Source: Fragum whitleyi
Taxonomy: Eukaryota > Mollusca > Bivalvia > Cardiida > Cardiidae
Direction: 5' to 3'
Length of the DNA stretch: 64,000 bases
Assembly: GCA_948146395.1 (NCBI GenBank)
Contig: OX411552.1
Location: 6,957,686-7,021,685 of the forward strand
Part shown: positions 1 to 11,420 of the stretch, piece after piece
Layout of the letters: the number at the start of each line of letters is the position of its first letter
How positions within the stretch are numbered: the stretch's first letter is position 1
Notes under the pieces: model-generated
What the model saw: only the letters and a program-made list of their open reading frames with translations
The model's database searches: none
What the model was told of the DNA's origin: nothing
Made by a program: the position numbers and the translations under genes

Positions 1-32
1 CACAGCGTGGTCCCAGCGCGAACATTTGCCTA

Positions 33-453
33 AAGCCCCGTTCCCACTGTCACGGTGTTGGTCCCGGACACCCACGGTACCTCCCGGTGGGGAAAGAGCC
101 GGTATTCCGGGATGATCCGGGATCTTTTCTCTAAAAAATGATTCATATTCCCATATTCCCGACATTGCCCCGGTGTACCCCCGGTTTACTAGCAGGATCT
201 TCCCGTTCGACCCCGGACTATCCCGATTTGTTCCCGGTTTGCCACGGTGTATTTACGGTGCAGGGGCCGGCGTGATCCCGGTTGATCCCGGTACGACCGG
301 GGTTAACCCCGGTCGTCGCCGGTAGCGCACCGGTAGCCGCCGGTATCGCCCCTTCATATCACGGTTGTATTCCCGGTTTGTCACGGTTTCCCCCGGACCA
401 CTCATCCGGGACTAACCGGGGGTCCAAACCGTGACAGTGGGAACGGGGCTTTA
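33..453. mobile_element. GC-rich non-autonomous TIR element
   Basis: The left end (aagccccgttcccactgtca, from about 34) is the reverse complement of the right end (tgacagtgggaacggggctt, ending about 452). The inverted match runs about 25 bp and is flanked on both sides by TA, which would fit a TA target-site duplication of the Tc1/mariner type. The interior is a mosaic of CCGG-rich short motifs such as ccggtagc and tcccggt, very different in composition from the AT-rich surroundings. No transposase reading frame is present, so it would depend on an enzyme encoded elsewhere. The open frame on the minus strand here is low-complexity and crosses both repeat copies, so I do not treat it as a gene. 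Confidence 0.7.
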
Positions 454-696
454 GTAATATATTATTTGTTCTGTTAAGGCTCGGGGTCGTACCGGTTGAT
501 CCCGGTACGACCCGGTGTAACCCCGGTCGTCGCCGGTAGCGCACCGGTAGCCGCCGGTATCGCCCCTTCATATCACGGTTGTATTCCCGGTTTGTCACGG
601 TTTCCCCCGGACCACTCATCCGGGACTAACCGGGGGTCCAAACCGTGACAGTGGGAACGGGGCTTTAGTAATATATTATTTGTTCTGTTAAGGCTC
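268..696. repeat. 214 bp tandem duplication of the element's 3' half
   Basis: The block from ggttgatcccggtacga (280) through ctgttaaggctc (482) recurs almost base for base at 494-696, an offset of 214 bp. The repeated unit includes the right terminal inverted repeat and about 30 bp of AT-rich flank beyond it. The duplication therefore copied element plus host flank rather than being a fresh insertion. Near-identity of the two units suggests a recent event, or an assembly artefact. Confidence 0.9.
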
Positions 697-1044
697 ATAA
701 GCTGCATACGTTATGTAGGCTTACAGATAGCGAACCTGTCGCTGTAACGCGCATTCTGATACAGGGACAGGTTTCCATAGTTTTTTCCTGTAATGTTTTA
801 TCTATGGGTTTTCCTGGGCGAGCGCGTTACGTTCTGTAGGAGTAAGATCGATTGTTAGGCTCAAGTTCATCATAACCAAGTTCATCATTGTAACTGCGTC
901 TTCACTCTGTATTAAAGCCACCGTCTGGTATATGCAAATTGAGTTTGGTGTTTTGTTTTTCTTTTATTCGAAGCAAAGTCAAGACTGGTTAAATATACAT
1001 TACAAATGGGAAAAGATTTTTCATCTTTTAAAATGTTCATTTAT
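697..1044. other. Anonymous sequence
   Basis: Flank between the GC-rich element and the first SINE. I see no coding potential, repeat or structured element that I can name. Confidence 0.5.
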
Positions 1045-1277
1045 CACAAAGGTACCGGGTTCGATTCCGACGTTGGAACTCATCTTTTTCAACTATTCGT
1101 CTTCCGCCAAGGGTTGATAATCGAGGACCTATGTGGGATATCAGCTGGATGCTAGGAAAGGATGTGATAGCAGTATTTGTGTGAGAAATACCAGGATTCC
1201 ATTGTAAGGTGCTCCAGCCAACGCAATATATCTGAAAGGTTTTTGAAACTGGCGTAAATCCCCAATCAATCCAATCG
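1045..1277 (+). mobile_element. tRNA-derived SINE, 5' truncated head
   Basis: A pol III B-box-like sequence (gggttcgattccgacg, 1057-1072) is followed by the conserved body: ttgataatcgaggacctatg, then ctaggaaaggatgt, then gtgagaaataccaggattcc. The tail is gcgtaaatccccaatcaatcc. The body matches, in the opposite orientation, the full-length copy at 37.8-38.0 kb. The tRNA-like A-box half is missing or decayed. Confidence 0.85.
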
Positions 1278-1694
1278 GGGTTTTTTATTTTTAATTTTTA
1301 ATTCTCTGATCCTGTGAAGCGACAAAAGCCCTCTTTACCATGTGATAATCATACCCGTAATGTAATGTATATCAGCAAAACGAATATTCTCTCTCAACAG
1401 TTTTATGAAATTACCATATAAGAAGATACAAACGTTTTTACACGAAAAAAGAAAATTGTGTTTTTATTTCTAAGACATTAATTATATCAACGTCTATAAC
1501 ATGTTTTCGGTGTCAATTCAATTTGACAGTAATTACAAGTTTCGGGATATATACGCCGTAATTGGTGCTTAAACATACGGTAATGGCTGAATGGAACAAT
1601 TACATGAAACACTTTTCACGTCTTAGACACACATTCAAAGATTGACGGGAACGGCATTCGAAAAGAGGACAGTTATGTGATTGGTACTCGTAAA
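1278..1694. other. Anonymous sequence
   Basis: AT-rich sequence with no recognised gene or repeat. Confidence 0.5.
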
Positions 1695-1821
1695 GTTAAC
1701 AACATCATTAAATTGACAAACAATTGAACGAGTGCGACGAGCGAGTTATGAATGGCATTTAACAGAGGTAATTTAATGTTGCTAATTTTATTTGCCGAGA
1801 TATTTATTGCCTCCCATTGAT
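1695..1821 (+). mobile_element. TACAGTTA-family TIR element, 5' half
   Basis: Begins gttaacaacatcattaaattg, the terminal motif of the family (fullest copy 8024-8463). It runs through a decayed version of the central hairpin (gaggtaat ... attgcctccc) and stops there. It abuts the next, more complete copy. Confidence 0.7.
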
Positions 1822-1833
1822 AGAATATACATA

Positions 1834-2187
1834 CAGTTAAAAACATCGTGAAATTGACAAGATGAATGATTTTGGAGTGATTTTGGAGTTAAATTGAATG
1901 AATGCGTGGCGCGAGGTTTGATTGAAACTAAAGGGAGGTAATCCAATATCGCTTATTGTGTTCAGGATGAACAAAATTAACGACATTCATTACCTCCCAC
2001 TATCGCGATTTTTTTCTATTTATTTCCATTTCTAATGCAGCTGTTGATTTTATCTTTCTAGTCAATTTGAAGCGTTGTTGAATGGTTTGAGTGAGCGCTT
2101 GGAACGAATGCATTGAGCGCTGATTGAGCGATTTAGAATGGTTTTGAATAAGATGAATGTCAATTTCACGACGCAATCAACTTTACA
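1834..2187 (+). mobile_element. TACAGTTA-family TIR element (MITE)
   Basis: The left end cagttaaaaacatcgtgaaa and the right end gtcaatttcacgacgcaatc are inverted copies of each other. In the middle (1933-1998) sits a second inverted repeat, gggaggtaat ... attacctccc, whose inner arms are tgttcaggatgaaca-like, so the element can fold as a hairpin within a hairpin. Sub-terminal sequences (gaatggtttgagtgagcg, gagcgatttagaatgg) recur in all copies. No coding capacity. Class assignment as a TA-target MITE rests on the copy at 8024-8463. Confidence 0.85.
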
Positions 2188-2334
2188 AGTTCTAAAAAAT
2201 TCTCTGTGTCTTAACAAAACAATAATACGTTTCCAAATTCAATAAAGTCAGTGGACACATGGATTTATTTCTGGCGATTTATATTTTGAATATAGTTGCT
2301 GATCCAATATCTTTAAAAGCTTTTTTAATTGTTC

Positions 2335-2530
2335 AAGCGAGAGTATGAAATGAATTAATGGAGCGATGAGTAATGGTTTTGATCGCAATGAGAGTCGATT
2401 TCATGATGTTTTTCATTGTATGTGTCTGTTATGTCGGGAAATGTCGCTCATTCAGATCACAACCAATCTTTAAAATCCCCCTCCCAGCGCTCCATTCAAA
2501 ACACCCAATCGCTCAAAATTCGAATATGAG
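2335..2530. mobile_element. TACAGTTA-family fragments
   Basis: gaatgaattaatggagcgat through ttgatcgcaatgagagtcgatttcatgatg (about 2349-2410) matches the family's right end. A second piece, gcgctccattcaaaacaccc..aatcgctcaaaattc (about 2487-2523), matches it in reverse orientation. The two lie as a broken inverted pair. Confidence 0.55.
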
Positions 2531-2624
2531 CCTATTTAACATTTCAAATAATTTGAAACAAGAGCGAGATGCAAACATCGAGCAGCCTAGATGGCTCCAA
2601 AGTACAACAGGAAGATTGGCTGTC

Positions 2625-2775
2625 TGTCTGAAGACACGTCTAGACCTGCTCCATCTGTCAAATGCAAAGCGAAGACTCTTGTCAGACTGTGCAGATGCAC
2701 AGGCTGGCCAGAGTCTTTGCTCGGTGCACATTTCTAATTGTTGGAAATGTCTTGCACAGACTCAAATCAAAACGC
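2625..2775 (+). repeat. Mollusc interspersed repeat with 'actgtgcagatgcacaggct' core
   Basis: The core cagactgtgcagatgcacagg followed by ctggccagagtctttgctcg resembles a widespread mollusc repeat that I remember as 'gaccagactgcgcggatgcgcaggctgg'. The open reading frame across this block (2373-2861) starts inside a decayed TIR element and shows no protein family, so I treat it as a chance frame over repeats. Recognition is from memory only. Confidence 0.55.
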
Positions 2776-2861
2776 TGTTAATTCAATCGGCAATATCCAC
2801 ATCTTCATCGAAATTTGATAGATCAATTCGTGATTTTCAAACTGGTTGGATTTGGGTCTGA

Positions 2862-3363
2862 CTTTTTAAGCCACACAGACAGACAAAGATATTTATAGAA
2901 ACGTACATAGATAGTTTCACTGACGGAATAGACAAACTAGCGGTATCCTATTAACTTGTAACCTAAATCTTTCATCATATTTATACTTAGTTCATACCTT
3001 GCTCCTACCAATCATTACATTTCATTTCGAGTTAAATTCAAAATCATTAACATTTTCAGGTACCTAATCTTATCAACTGCATCATATCAAATGGTTTCCA
3101 TATATGTTGTTTTTTTCCAACAGAACCCGTCATTCAAAAAGCGACAATTTGTGAATTTGTTGGAACGCATATTTGTGAAGTGGCGATTCGACAGAGGAAG
3201 TACCAAAGTATCTCATTTTAAAATGAGTGTACATATATTATCGTCCTAGATATAGTGAATATACACGAGGCCAAATGTCTCGAACCTGTCTGGTCATATC
3301 ACTACTGTTCCCGTATGTAAGATGTAGATATTTGGTGGAAGACTAAAAGTCGGAAAGTGTTAT
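2862..3363. other. Anonymous sequence
   Basis: AT-rich, no named feature. Confidence 0.5.
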
Positions 3364-3490
3364 TTGTTTTCCACCAATGGGTTGATAATTGAACACCTAT
3401 ATTGGTTAGAAGCTGTGGGCGAGGAAAGCGGGAAATGTTGTACTTGTGTGAAAAATACCATGAATTAGTAGAAAACAAGGTGTGTTTTAG
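3364..3490 (+). mobile_element. SINE body fragment
   Basis: ccaccaatgggttgataatt, gaggaaagcgggaaatgttg and gtgtgaaaaataccatgaat match in order the body of the tRNA-headed SINE family (compare 1045-1277). Both the tRNA head and the tail are eroded. Confidence 0.65.
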
Positions 3491-3529
3491 AAACACGAAT
3501 GCCACAGAATCTGCCACCATTTTGAAACA

Positions 3530-4505
3530 ATGACCTTGAAGAATGACACTGACCTAAACTGATGGCTTTTTCTTTGGTATCAACTGAAAGGTCTAGTCAC
3601 ATGCAATACACTTGTGAAAATGAAGGATGTAACACTTACAATTGCAAAGAAATGGAACTTGTTAAAGTTAGGATTTCAACAAATTTAATATAAAAATGAC
3701 CTTGATCTTGGAGGATAAATTTGAAGTAGGAAACTACAGAAAGGTCTTGACACGAGTAAAGCACATGTGAAATATCAAAGCTGCACCACATGCCTATCAA
3801 AAGTTATGGTCAATATTAAAGTTTTGATGTTGAAATTCAGTGACCTTTTAAATATGAAATATCAAAATATTGACCTTGAGTGATAGTTCTGACTTTTGTA
3901 TTACCTGAAAGGACTTGACAACAGCAATAGACATGAGAAATGTTAAAGCTGTTTCACTTACCATTGCAAAGTAAGTTTTAAGTTAATACTTATTCGGCCT
4001 TGAAAATGAATCTGATTTTGACCGATGGCCTTGAAGTTGATACCTAAAGGAAGGCCTTGTCACATGCACTGCACATGTGAAAAAAGCCTATATCACTAAC
4101 CAATCAAAAATAATGGCCAATGTTAAAGTTTTCATGTTGAAATTAAGTTATCATGAAAATATGACCATGACCTTGACTGATAGTCCTAACTTTGGTATCA
4201 ACTTAAAGGTGTTGTCATAGGCAATGTACAAGTGAAATAACAAAGCCGTATCGCTTACCAATGAATTGTAATGGCCAATATTAAAGTGTTAGTTTTACAC
4301 TTATTTAACCTTGAAAATGAATTTGACTGAGAACGACGACTTTGAAGTTGGTACTTGCAGGAAGGTCTAGTCACAAGCAATGCACATCCAATCAAAGGTT
4401 TTGGCCTATGCAATAGTAATAATGTGACAAACGGACAAATAATCAAACAAACGCACACGACAAAAACAATATGCCGATTTCGACGCTGGGGCATAAAAAC
4501 TGTGT
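3530..4505 (+). mobile_element. Tandem-core mobile element, about 155 bp units
   Basis: Six diverged units are marked by the anchor 'aaggtctagtcacatgcaat..cacttgtgaaa' near 3588, 3740, 3910, 4049, 4205 and 4362. Spacing is 139-170 bp. Each unit carries 'gaccttga' and 'gttaatgtt(a)aagtt'-like stretches. The right end (gatttcgacgctggggcata, about 4475-4496) is the reverse complement of the left end of the element at 33057. Both are therefore members of one family in opposite orientations. Mollusc genomes are known to carry non-coding mobile elements with central tandem repeats (pearl and HINE types); membership here is inferred. Confidence 0.75.
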
Positions 4506-4904
4506 CAAAACCATTCAGCAACGTGTTATACTGTAGTAGTCGCCCAGTGATTATTGTTTAAAAAATCCTATTCATTGCTGATTCATGTCCCCATTGATGT
4601 TTTTAATGGCTTTAAATGTTTCATAAAATTGAGACAATGAAAGAAATATTTCATTTTGTTTCTATTTTTCATGATTATTTTACCATTAGCCTTAAACCCT
4701 TTCCATAAATGCAAACCTGTGTCTATATCGTCAGTATAAGTTTATTTTTTTAATCATCAGAAAGCAGATGTGGGACGAATTTCTTATATTTTTCGAAAAA
4801 ATACTACAAAAAATCATTCATATAGATCTAGTAAAGGATTATTCCAGAGTGATCCATGCGATCGAAAAAAGATGTGACCAAAGCCAGCTGATCAGTTTTA
4901 AGAT
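4506..4904. other. Anonymous sequence
   Basis: No named feature. Confidence 0.5.
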
Positions 4905-5331
4905 ACAGTTACCAACATCGTGAAATTGATATCTACCACGATAGAAACCATTCCAAATCACTCGCCCAGGTTACATTCATTCATTACAAACACTCACTTA
5001 AACCATTCAAAACCTCTCCAAACCCACTACAAAACAAAGAATCAACAATTCAAATAAATAAAGCTAGATAAATTCGCGATTTTACGGGCATAATTCAAAT
5101 TGTATGAGTGGTTCTTGAAGAAATAGGCAGCTTTTTATAGAACTTGTATAAATATTTCATTTAAAGGGAGGTTATGAATATCGCTAATTTTGTTCATCCT
5201 GAACAAAATTTACGATAGTTGATTACCTCCCGTTAAATTCACTCAAATCTCGCTGCACACGCTCATTCTATTTCATTCCAAAATCGTTCCAGAATCATTT
5301 ACCTTGTCAATTTCTTAATGTTGTAAACTAA
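4905..5331 (-). mobile_element. TACAGTTA-family TIR element (MITE)
   Basis: The left end acagttaccaacatcgtgaa and the right end ttgtcaatttcttaatgttg form the inverted ends. The central hairpin gggaggttat ... gattacctccc lies at 5166-5231 with inner arms ttttgttcatcctgaacaaaa. Sub-terminal blocks (cattccaaatcactcgccc, cactcaaatctcgctg) are the reverse complement of those in the copy at 1834-2187, so the copy is inverted. Confidence 0.85.
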
Positions 5332-5897
5332 AACAAGTTTCATCAATCTGCACTCAAACTTTATATTTTGCATAAATGGTTGTAGTCTTTTCACATGAAT
5401 AGTAGACTATTGGAAAGTAATTTCCCAAGCACGCATTTAAAAAATAAACAAGATTTTACTCGTATTTTATAAAGAAATGCACGGCATGTTTGTTAAGATT
5501 CAAATCTCGGGTTACGCGACTTTTTGGATTCAGCCATGAGTTATCATGACAATCCATTTCTCTTAATGCAAATATAAATTTCTCTAATTCCACACAGAAA
5601 AACGGTCTTTATTATTTCATCAAACTTTTGATACTGCATCTCGTTCTTAATAATTCATAAATATTTTTTTGAATACTTAAATAGTTCCTCAATATTTTTA
5701 CACGCAGCCGTAGGCGAACATTATTTGGGTTTATCTTTTACGCCTAGCAGTCCACCCGTAGGTCCATTTTTTGTAAACACAACACATCCTTCATTTGTGT
5801 ATTGATTTTCAAACAGAAATTCAGAATGTCTACCATATGACTATATGCATATTTTCACGATTTGGCTATTTTTTAAAAATGTTTTAAAATCATTCTA
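5332..5897. other. Anonymous sequence
   Basis: No named feature. Confidence 0.45.
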
Positions 5898-6334
5898 AGA
5901 ACATCGTAATATTGACAAGGTGAATGATTTTGGACTGTTTTTCGAATAGAATTGAATGAGTGTGATGATTGAGTTTGAGTGAAATTAGAGTCAGGTTTTT
6001 CAACTACGCTAGTTATATAAATAATAAATGTGATGGTAATATTTAGCGAAATATTTTACACCCCCCCTTTAATCAAATGAGAATACAATCTCGATAAATA
6101 ACTTTCTATTTCTTCAAGAACCAAACAGACTCATACAATTTTATTTTATATCACGACTTTTTACCTCACATTATTTATTTTGAATGCAGTTGTTGGTCTT
6201 ATCTTTTTCAGTCATTTTGGGCCATTTAAGAATGGTGTGAATAAGTATTTGAATTGAACTAATGGGGTGCTGAGTGAGTGATTTAGAATTTTTTTGTTTA
6301 AGATGAATGTCAATTTCAAGATGTTAGTAACTGT
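5898..6334 (+). mobile_element. TACAGTTA-family TIR element, degenerate
   Basis: Left end gaacatcgtaatattgacaa; right end aatgtcaatttcaagatgtt followed by agtaactgt. The central hairpin is decayed: only a C-rich remnant (accccccctttaatcaaatg) is left where the gggaggtaat arm pair should be. Confidence 0.75.
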
Positions 6335-6884
6335 TCATATATTAACACAACTGCTTCTCGATTTATGGATGGATAGAAACTCGCACATTATGTTCCACTC
6401 CATGTAGTCATGTGAGCATTGTGTTAATTGGGCGATACTATATTGCGCCTCTAGAAAAGGGGAATCATTAATATTCCTTCTGAGCGCAACTTTTTTTCTA
6501 AATTGATGAATTTGTTTGGAACTTTGACAGATCTGTCTCTCTGAAGAGACCATGTGGACATGGTAGCGGTTTGATAGCTATGTCATGGAGAAAGGGGCCT
6601 TCATTTACAATATGCCATGTGGCGCCACTCTAAGTGGATTTTCTCATTTGAAACGAACTTAAAATGACTATAATATGATACAGACATGCCATACGATAAT
6701 CAGACGCCATCTTGGCTAGCAAATACCCGGGCTTTTAAGTGGAAACGATCTGACAGTACCCTTTGATTTGGTGTTAGTAAACCAGAAAATTCCCTTAAAG
6801 GAGATTGACTTTGATAACAAATATCGTGTTTCTATTCGTCTATCCAAGAACACGCATTCATAATACATATTTAAAATACTATCT
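6335..6884. other. Anonymous sequence
   Basis: No named feature. A short open frame on the minus strand (6335-6553) has no recognisable domain. Confidence 0.45.
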
Positions 6885-7125
6885 CCATGGTTCGATTCCC
6901 GACCGCGAAACTCTTCTTCTCCGACTTTTCGGCTCCTAGCAATATGTTACTAATCGTGGACCTATTCGGGGAAGCAGCTGCAGGCTAGGAAAAGTAATTG
7001 TGTAAATATAAGGAATGTAATTGAATAACTTGTGTAAGAATTACCAAGAATTCTTTGTAAGGTGTTCTGGCCGCCGAGATATCACTGAAAACTTTATTGA
7101 AAGTGGCGTAAAGCCCCAATCAAAC
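6885..7125 (+). mobile_element. tRNA-derived SINE
   Basis: B-box-like ggttcgattcccgaccg (6889-6905), then the body aatcgtggacctattcgggg, gcaggctaggaaaagtaatt and gtgtaagaattaccaagaat, then the tail gcgtaaagccccaatcaaac. Same family and orientation as 1045-1277; the upstream A-box half is not recognisable. Confidence 0.8.
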
Positions 7126-8023
7126 AACTTATAAGGTACAAAATAAATCCGGCACAGATTTGTTTCATCATTAAAAATATTTCCATGGTGTCGAATATCC
7201 AATTGCAACAAGAGGAATGACATCGTTGTGTAACGAATGCAACCATGTTATTGCACAATGAACAAAATAATACCAGCTTTATTGGCGTAATTATGTGTCG
7301 GGCGTCCTTAAACTCTCACGAGAAAGTTTTTATTACATCAATAACAAAAACTAGTTTTGAATTGAAATACAAATCTTGAGCGTGGGTAATGTTCGATGGA
7401 ATTCTTTCGATCGTCTGATTAACATCGCCCATTACTATATTAATGATTATGATTAACATCGCCCATTACTAAAAAGACACATAGATTTCGAAAGTAAGTA
7501 AACAAAAATGTATAAACTTTTTTTCATGATTAACGGATTAAATCAGAGCCAACCCTCATCATTTATTTCTTTAAAAAAATGAAAAGAACAAAACAACACA
7601 CACAAAAAAAAACAAAACAAAAAAAAGCAACCAAAAACACCCAATATACTTGTCGTGGCCTACTTAGAAGGAGTACACAAGCAATTAGGGTTAAGAATCC
7701 GATCATTCTATTCACCAATCGGGAACTCTCGGCTATTCTACTTTAGAGACCTCGGTTTTAATAAGGGCACAGACATTAAAAGGCGTCATAGCGCACTTGA
7801 GTAAATATGACGTCAAAAACATAACTGAAGATAACGTTGCGAAAAAACAAAATCAACGAAAGGTTAAAATTGCGCATATTATAATCTGAAAACAAAACGC
7901 AGTGTTGTACTGCGTTTTGTTTACAAATATTAAAATGCAAACACAATCTCCACAAACAATCGGAAAGCATAAGATGAATTTGTTCTTCAAGCGTATTGAT
8001 CAAAGTACCACCTGAAGCCGTAA
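7126..8023. other. Anonymous sequence with A-rich tract
   Basis: Contains an A-rich run with scattered C (about 7560-7650). It also has a 33 bp-offset direct repeat of gattaacatcgcccattact (7419 and 7452). Nothing else recognised. Confidence 0.5.
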
Positions 8024-8463
8024 TACAGTTAACAACATCATGAAATTGACAAGATGAATGATTTGGGAATGTTTTAGGAATGAAATTGAATGAGTGTGTG
8101 GAGCGAGTTTTGAGTGAATTTAATGGGGGGTAATCCTATATCGTAAATTTTGTTCAAGATGAACAAAATTTTCGATATTAATTACCTCCCTTTAATTAAA
8201 AAATACATTCAAGTTTTATTCATGGCTTCCTATTTCTTCAAGAACCTATGAGACGCTAATAATTTGAATTATGTTAGTGAAATCGCGATTTTTCTCAATC
8301 AAAATTTATTTTGAAAACGTTGGTTATTCTATATCTTAAATTGGTTTGAGCGTTTTTGAATGGTTTGAGTGAGTGTTTGAAATGAATGAATGGAGCGCTA
8401 AGTGAGCGATTTAGAATGGTTTTGATTGAGGTGAATGTCTACTTCACGATGTAACTAACTGTA
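8024..8463 (+). mobile_element. TACAGTTA-family TIR element, fullest copy
   Basis: This copy shows the ends best. It starts tacagttaacaacatcatga and ends cttcacgatgtaactaactgta (8442-8463), an inverted match of about 30 bp allowing mismatches. If TA is the target site, the element proper starts CAGTTA. The central hairpin ggggggtaat ... attacctccc lies at 8125-8190, again with inner tgttcaagatgaaca. Length is about 440 bp. There is no reading frame, so it would be mobilised in trans. Confidence 0.88.
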
Positions 8464-8929
8464 CCCATAAAATGACAAAAAAATACTGCACTTATGTCCG
8501 GGGTTCCAGTTCACGGAAAAGCCCGAGTGGTGTTCCGAATATCTGTGCACAAATGAAGTCAGCTTTACGATATGGTCTTAGAAAGCCAGTGTCTTCAAAA
8601 ACGATTAGAAAATATTCCAAACGCACCTTTGGGACGTAATGTGTAACCGACTTCTGTAAAACAAACATTTAAAATAGTTTAAAATGTCACGAACAAGCTC
8701 GCATTGGGATAGTATACATTGGTAACTCAAACATTGTAAGTAATTGTGCTAGAATAAAATAGAGCCAGGCCCGGTCAATCTTGATAAATGTATTTTAGGT
8801 ACTTCTGCATTTTTATTGTAAAAAGAAATTTAATATTTAAACAAGTGGCTCCCTCCCAATAGTGTAGCGTTTACGTTACGGGGAAGAAATGTAACATCGT
8901 TAATAACGCTTAACCCCCCTTCCCTTAAA

Positions 8930-9024
8930 TTAACTCAAAGTCGTTCAACTCACTCGTTCAATTTCATTCAGCAAGTATTTCAAAATCATTTACAATGTCA
9001 ATTTCAGGACGCTATTAACTTTAG
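8930..9024 (-). mobile_element. TACAGTTA-family end fragment
   Basis: ttcaactcactcgttcaatt and caatgtcaatttcaggacgc are the reverse complement of the family's left-end region. Only the terminal 95 bp or so are recognisable. Confidence 0.65.
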
Positions 9025-11224
9025 TTCAATTTCTCACTAATTGTGACTTTATGAATGCGTATATCGTGTTGTGATGAGATAAATTTGTCACTGCGGTCAA
9101 TTTTTGACTAGTAAGATGCGGTCTGTCGCGACACAAAGCTTGTTTAATACCTAGAAAATGAGCTTCTTTAATCCCTCTGGTATGCAACACAATACGTGCA
9201 GAAATTGAGGATTCTTGATCTTTTCTTCTAATGGGTTTTTGGACCTCATGTTGTTCTATAAATTACGCACATATTTCTCGTCTTTGAACGTGAATTGTTT
9301 TGAACTCTGAGCTAGAACCAATCATCCTATCGATACTTTAAAGAAACATTTATTAAGTCGATCATTTTCTCTCATATAGCTTATTTCAATTTTATATGTC
9401 AAAACATTTATAACGACATACGTTTCAAATTTTGCCAAGGTACTATATAACATAAAGACAATATAAAAATGGATATTATTACCTAGATGGAAAATACAAT
9501 AAATCGGAGAACGACTTTATTGATATATTAAAAATGGTCAGACCTGATTACTGTGTACGAGATGATATGAGTGATATTTTCTACAGTGTGCGAATGGCTT
9601 ATTTGTGATAGATATGGCTATATAAACTGTTGCTTGGGAATCAAATACATGTAACTGTGTACATAATTAGGTGCATCAGCCGCGACTATATATTTGAAAC
9701 AATGCTGAAATGGCTTCAATTCACATACAAACAAATTATAAAAGTCGCCAATTTAAAATAACAGAATAATATTAGAAAACATTCACTCCTGTTGGTATTT
9801 GACAGTCTGAAAAATACTTAGCCGACATGAACATGCCTATTTAGCAGACTGTCTAAAGTTATTGCATCAGCCAAGAAAACGCAGTCATTCGCTTTAATTT
9901 CTTTATTTCTTCTTATGGCTAATACATTATCCAAATTCTTAGACATCTCCGTATGAACGTTTGGAAATGATAATCTTGATTTTATCTTGGATGAGCTCAA
10001 ACTCGAAATTAAAGATACACCCGCTAAATATACAAAATTGTCCTAAACGCTAATTAAACAGTTCTGGTTTGTGGTGTAATGACAGAAAACTTTAGAATGA
10101 TTTTGTGTCAAACATTGAAGGCCAATGTCTCAGTTTAAAATCAAATAACCAAACTCACATTGTCTGGTGCATTTCTTGAATTGATTTCAAAATGACTTTT
10201 TATGAGCTTGAAACTTGACTAGGGTTGTAAAATTTGGCGACTGATCTTCAGGACCAAAATTGCAGTTGAAGGACATAATACCAAAGCGCTTATCTCTCAT
10301 ATTATTGGTTGTGTTTGAGAAAAAAGACTTCTGAGGTTTTTTTTAATCCTCCTTATTAAAGCCAACAATTTAAGGTCCAATAATTAATTTCAATTCGATT
10401 TTGCATGTCTTCCTAATCATAAAACTATATGAGACCATGTTAATAATGGTTTTCATTGACCTTCTTTTTTAAGATGAGGTTTACTGATTGAATCAATTAT
10501 TTCTTCGAAAAGGCCAGTTCCACGAGATTGTGCTCTCTCTGACAGAATATTTTCTAGCAAGGAAAATGAATATAAAAGCGTTACCAAAAGTCCCTTTTAA
10601 ACAACATCGATTTTGGCTTTCATATCTCATATGTAGAAATGCCACGTTACTCTTGAAAAGAACAATAACAAAAACAGTGAATTGCTCTCACGTATGCTGT
10701 TAGGGGTACCTATTGTGAATGAAAAATTACGTGGCAAATGTAATTTCTCCATATGATATTGATTAACTGTTTCTCTTGCATTATCATTGTGATATACCTG
10801 GAATATCATAGGCAAGAGAGGAAGGCCTTCAGACTTCAGGTTACAAAACCAAGCGAACAAAATAAAAATCTACACTTCTCCTTTTAAAAAGTATTATATT
10901 AGTGGATAAACTTTATTTTTTGACAAGTGTCGAATCAACTAAGCCAGACATTTTCAAATTGTTTCATTCTAGGAACGAGCTAGATTATTAGTCGGGAATC
11001 TTATAAACTCGAACACATTTCTATGGTCTTATGAAATTACGTTTTATTCTTTTGAGATTTATAACAAAACCCGTGGCATTCACGTTAACCTTTTTTCGTA
11101 TAAGAGCAAACTTTCATTTTGTTGGCCTTTACCTTGGTTTTATTTCAATACATGTGTAGACATTTGAGAATTAAACAAGTCTTGTGTTCACTCAAGGGCT
11201 AATGTTTTTATGTAAAAAATTGTC
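9025..11224. other. Anonymous AT-rich sequence
   Basis: About 2.2 kb with only short, domain-free open frames on both strands. No repeat that I can match inside the window. Confidence 0.5.
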
Positions 11225-11420
11225 AAAATGGGATAAATCATGTATGACAGCCCAGGATTCGAGATAGATGATAAAATGGTTTAAGAATAGCTGTAATATG
11301 CATTTGCAGAGAGGCCATCCATGTAAGCGGAGTTATCTACTGATTCGAGCGAAAATGATGCAAAAATAACGCTACAATAATTAATTAGTAAAATATAATA
11401 ACATGCCTTTATTCCATTAA
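11225..11420 (+). repeat. Old paralogue of 56.58-56.75 kb
   Basis: gacagcccaggattcgagat, taatatgcattt, and cgctacaataattaattagt through aatgcctttattccatt-like sequence match, in order, gacagcccgggagtcgagcg at 56596 onwards. Similarity is clear but interrupted. It is a third locus related to duplication C/D. Confidence 0.7.

Noticed and set aside
359..619. 86-codon minus-strand frame in the GC-rich repeat
   Set aside because: Spans two tandem repeat units and is low in complexity; frames open by composition.
2373..2861. 162-codon open frame on the plus strand
   Set aside because: It begins in a decayed TIR element and runs over a known-looking mollusc repeat; no domain, no homologous frame elsewhere.
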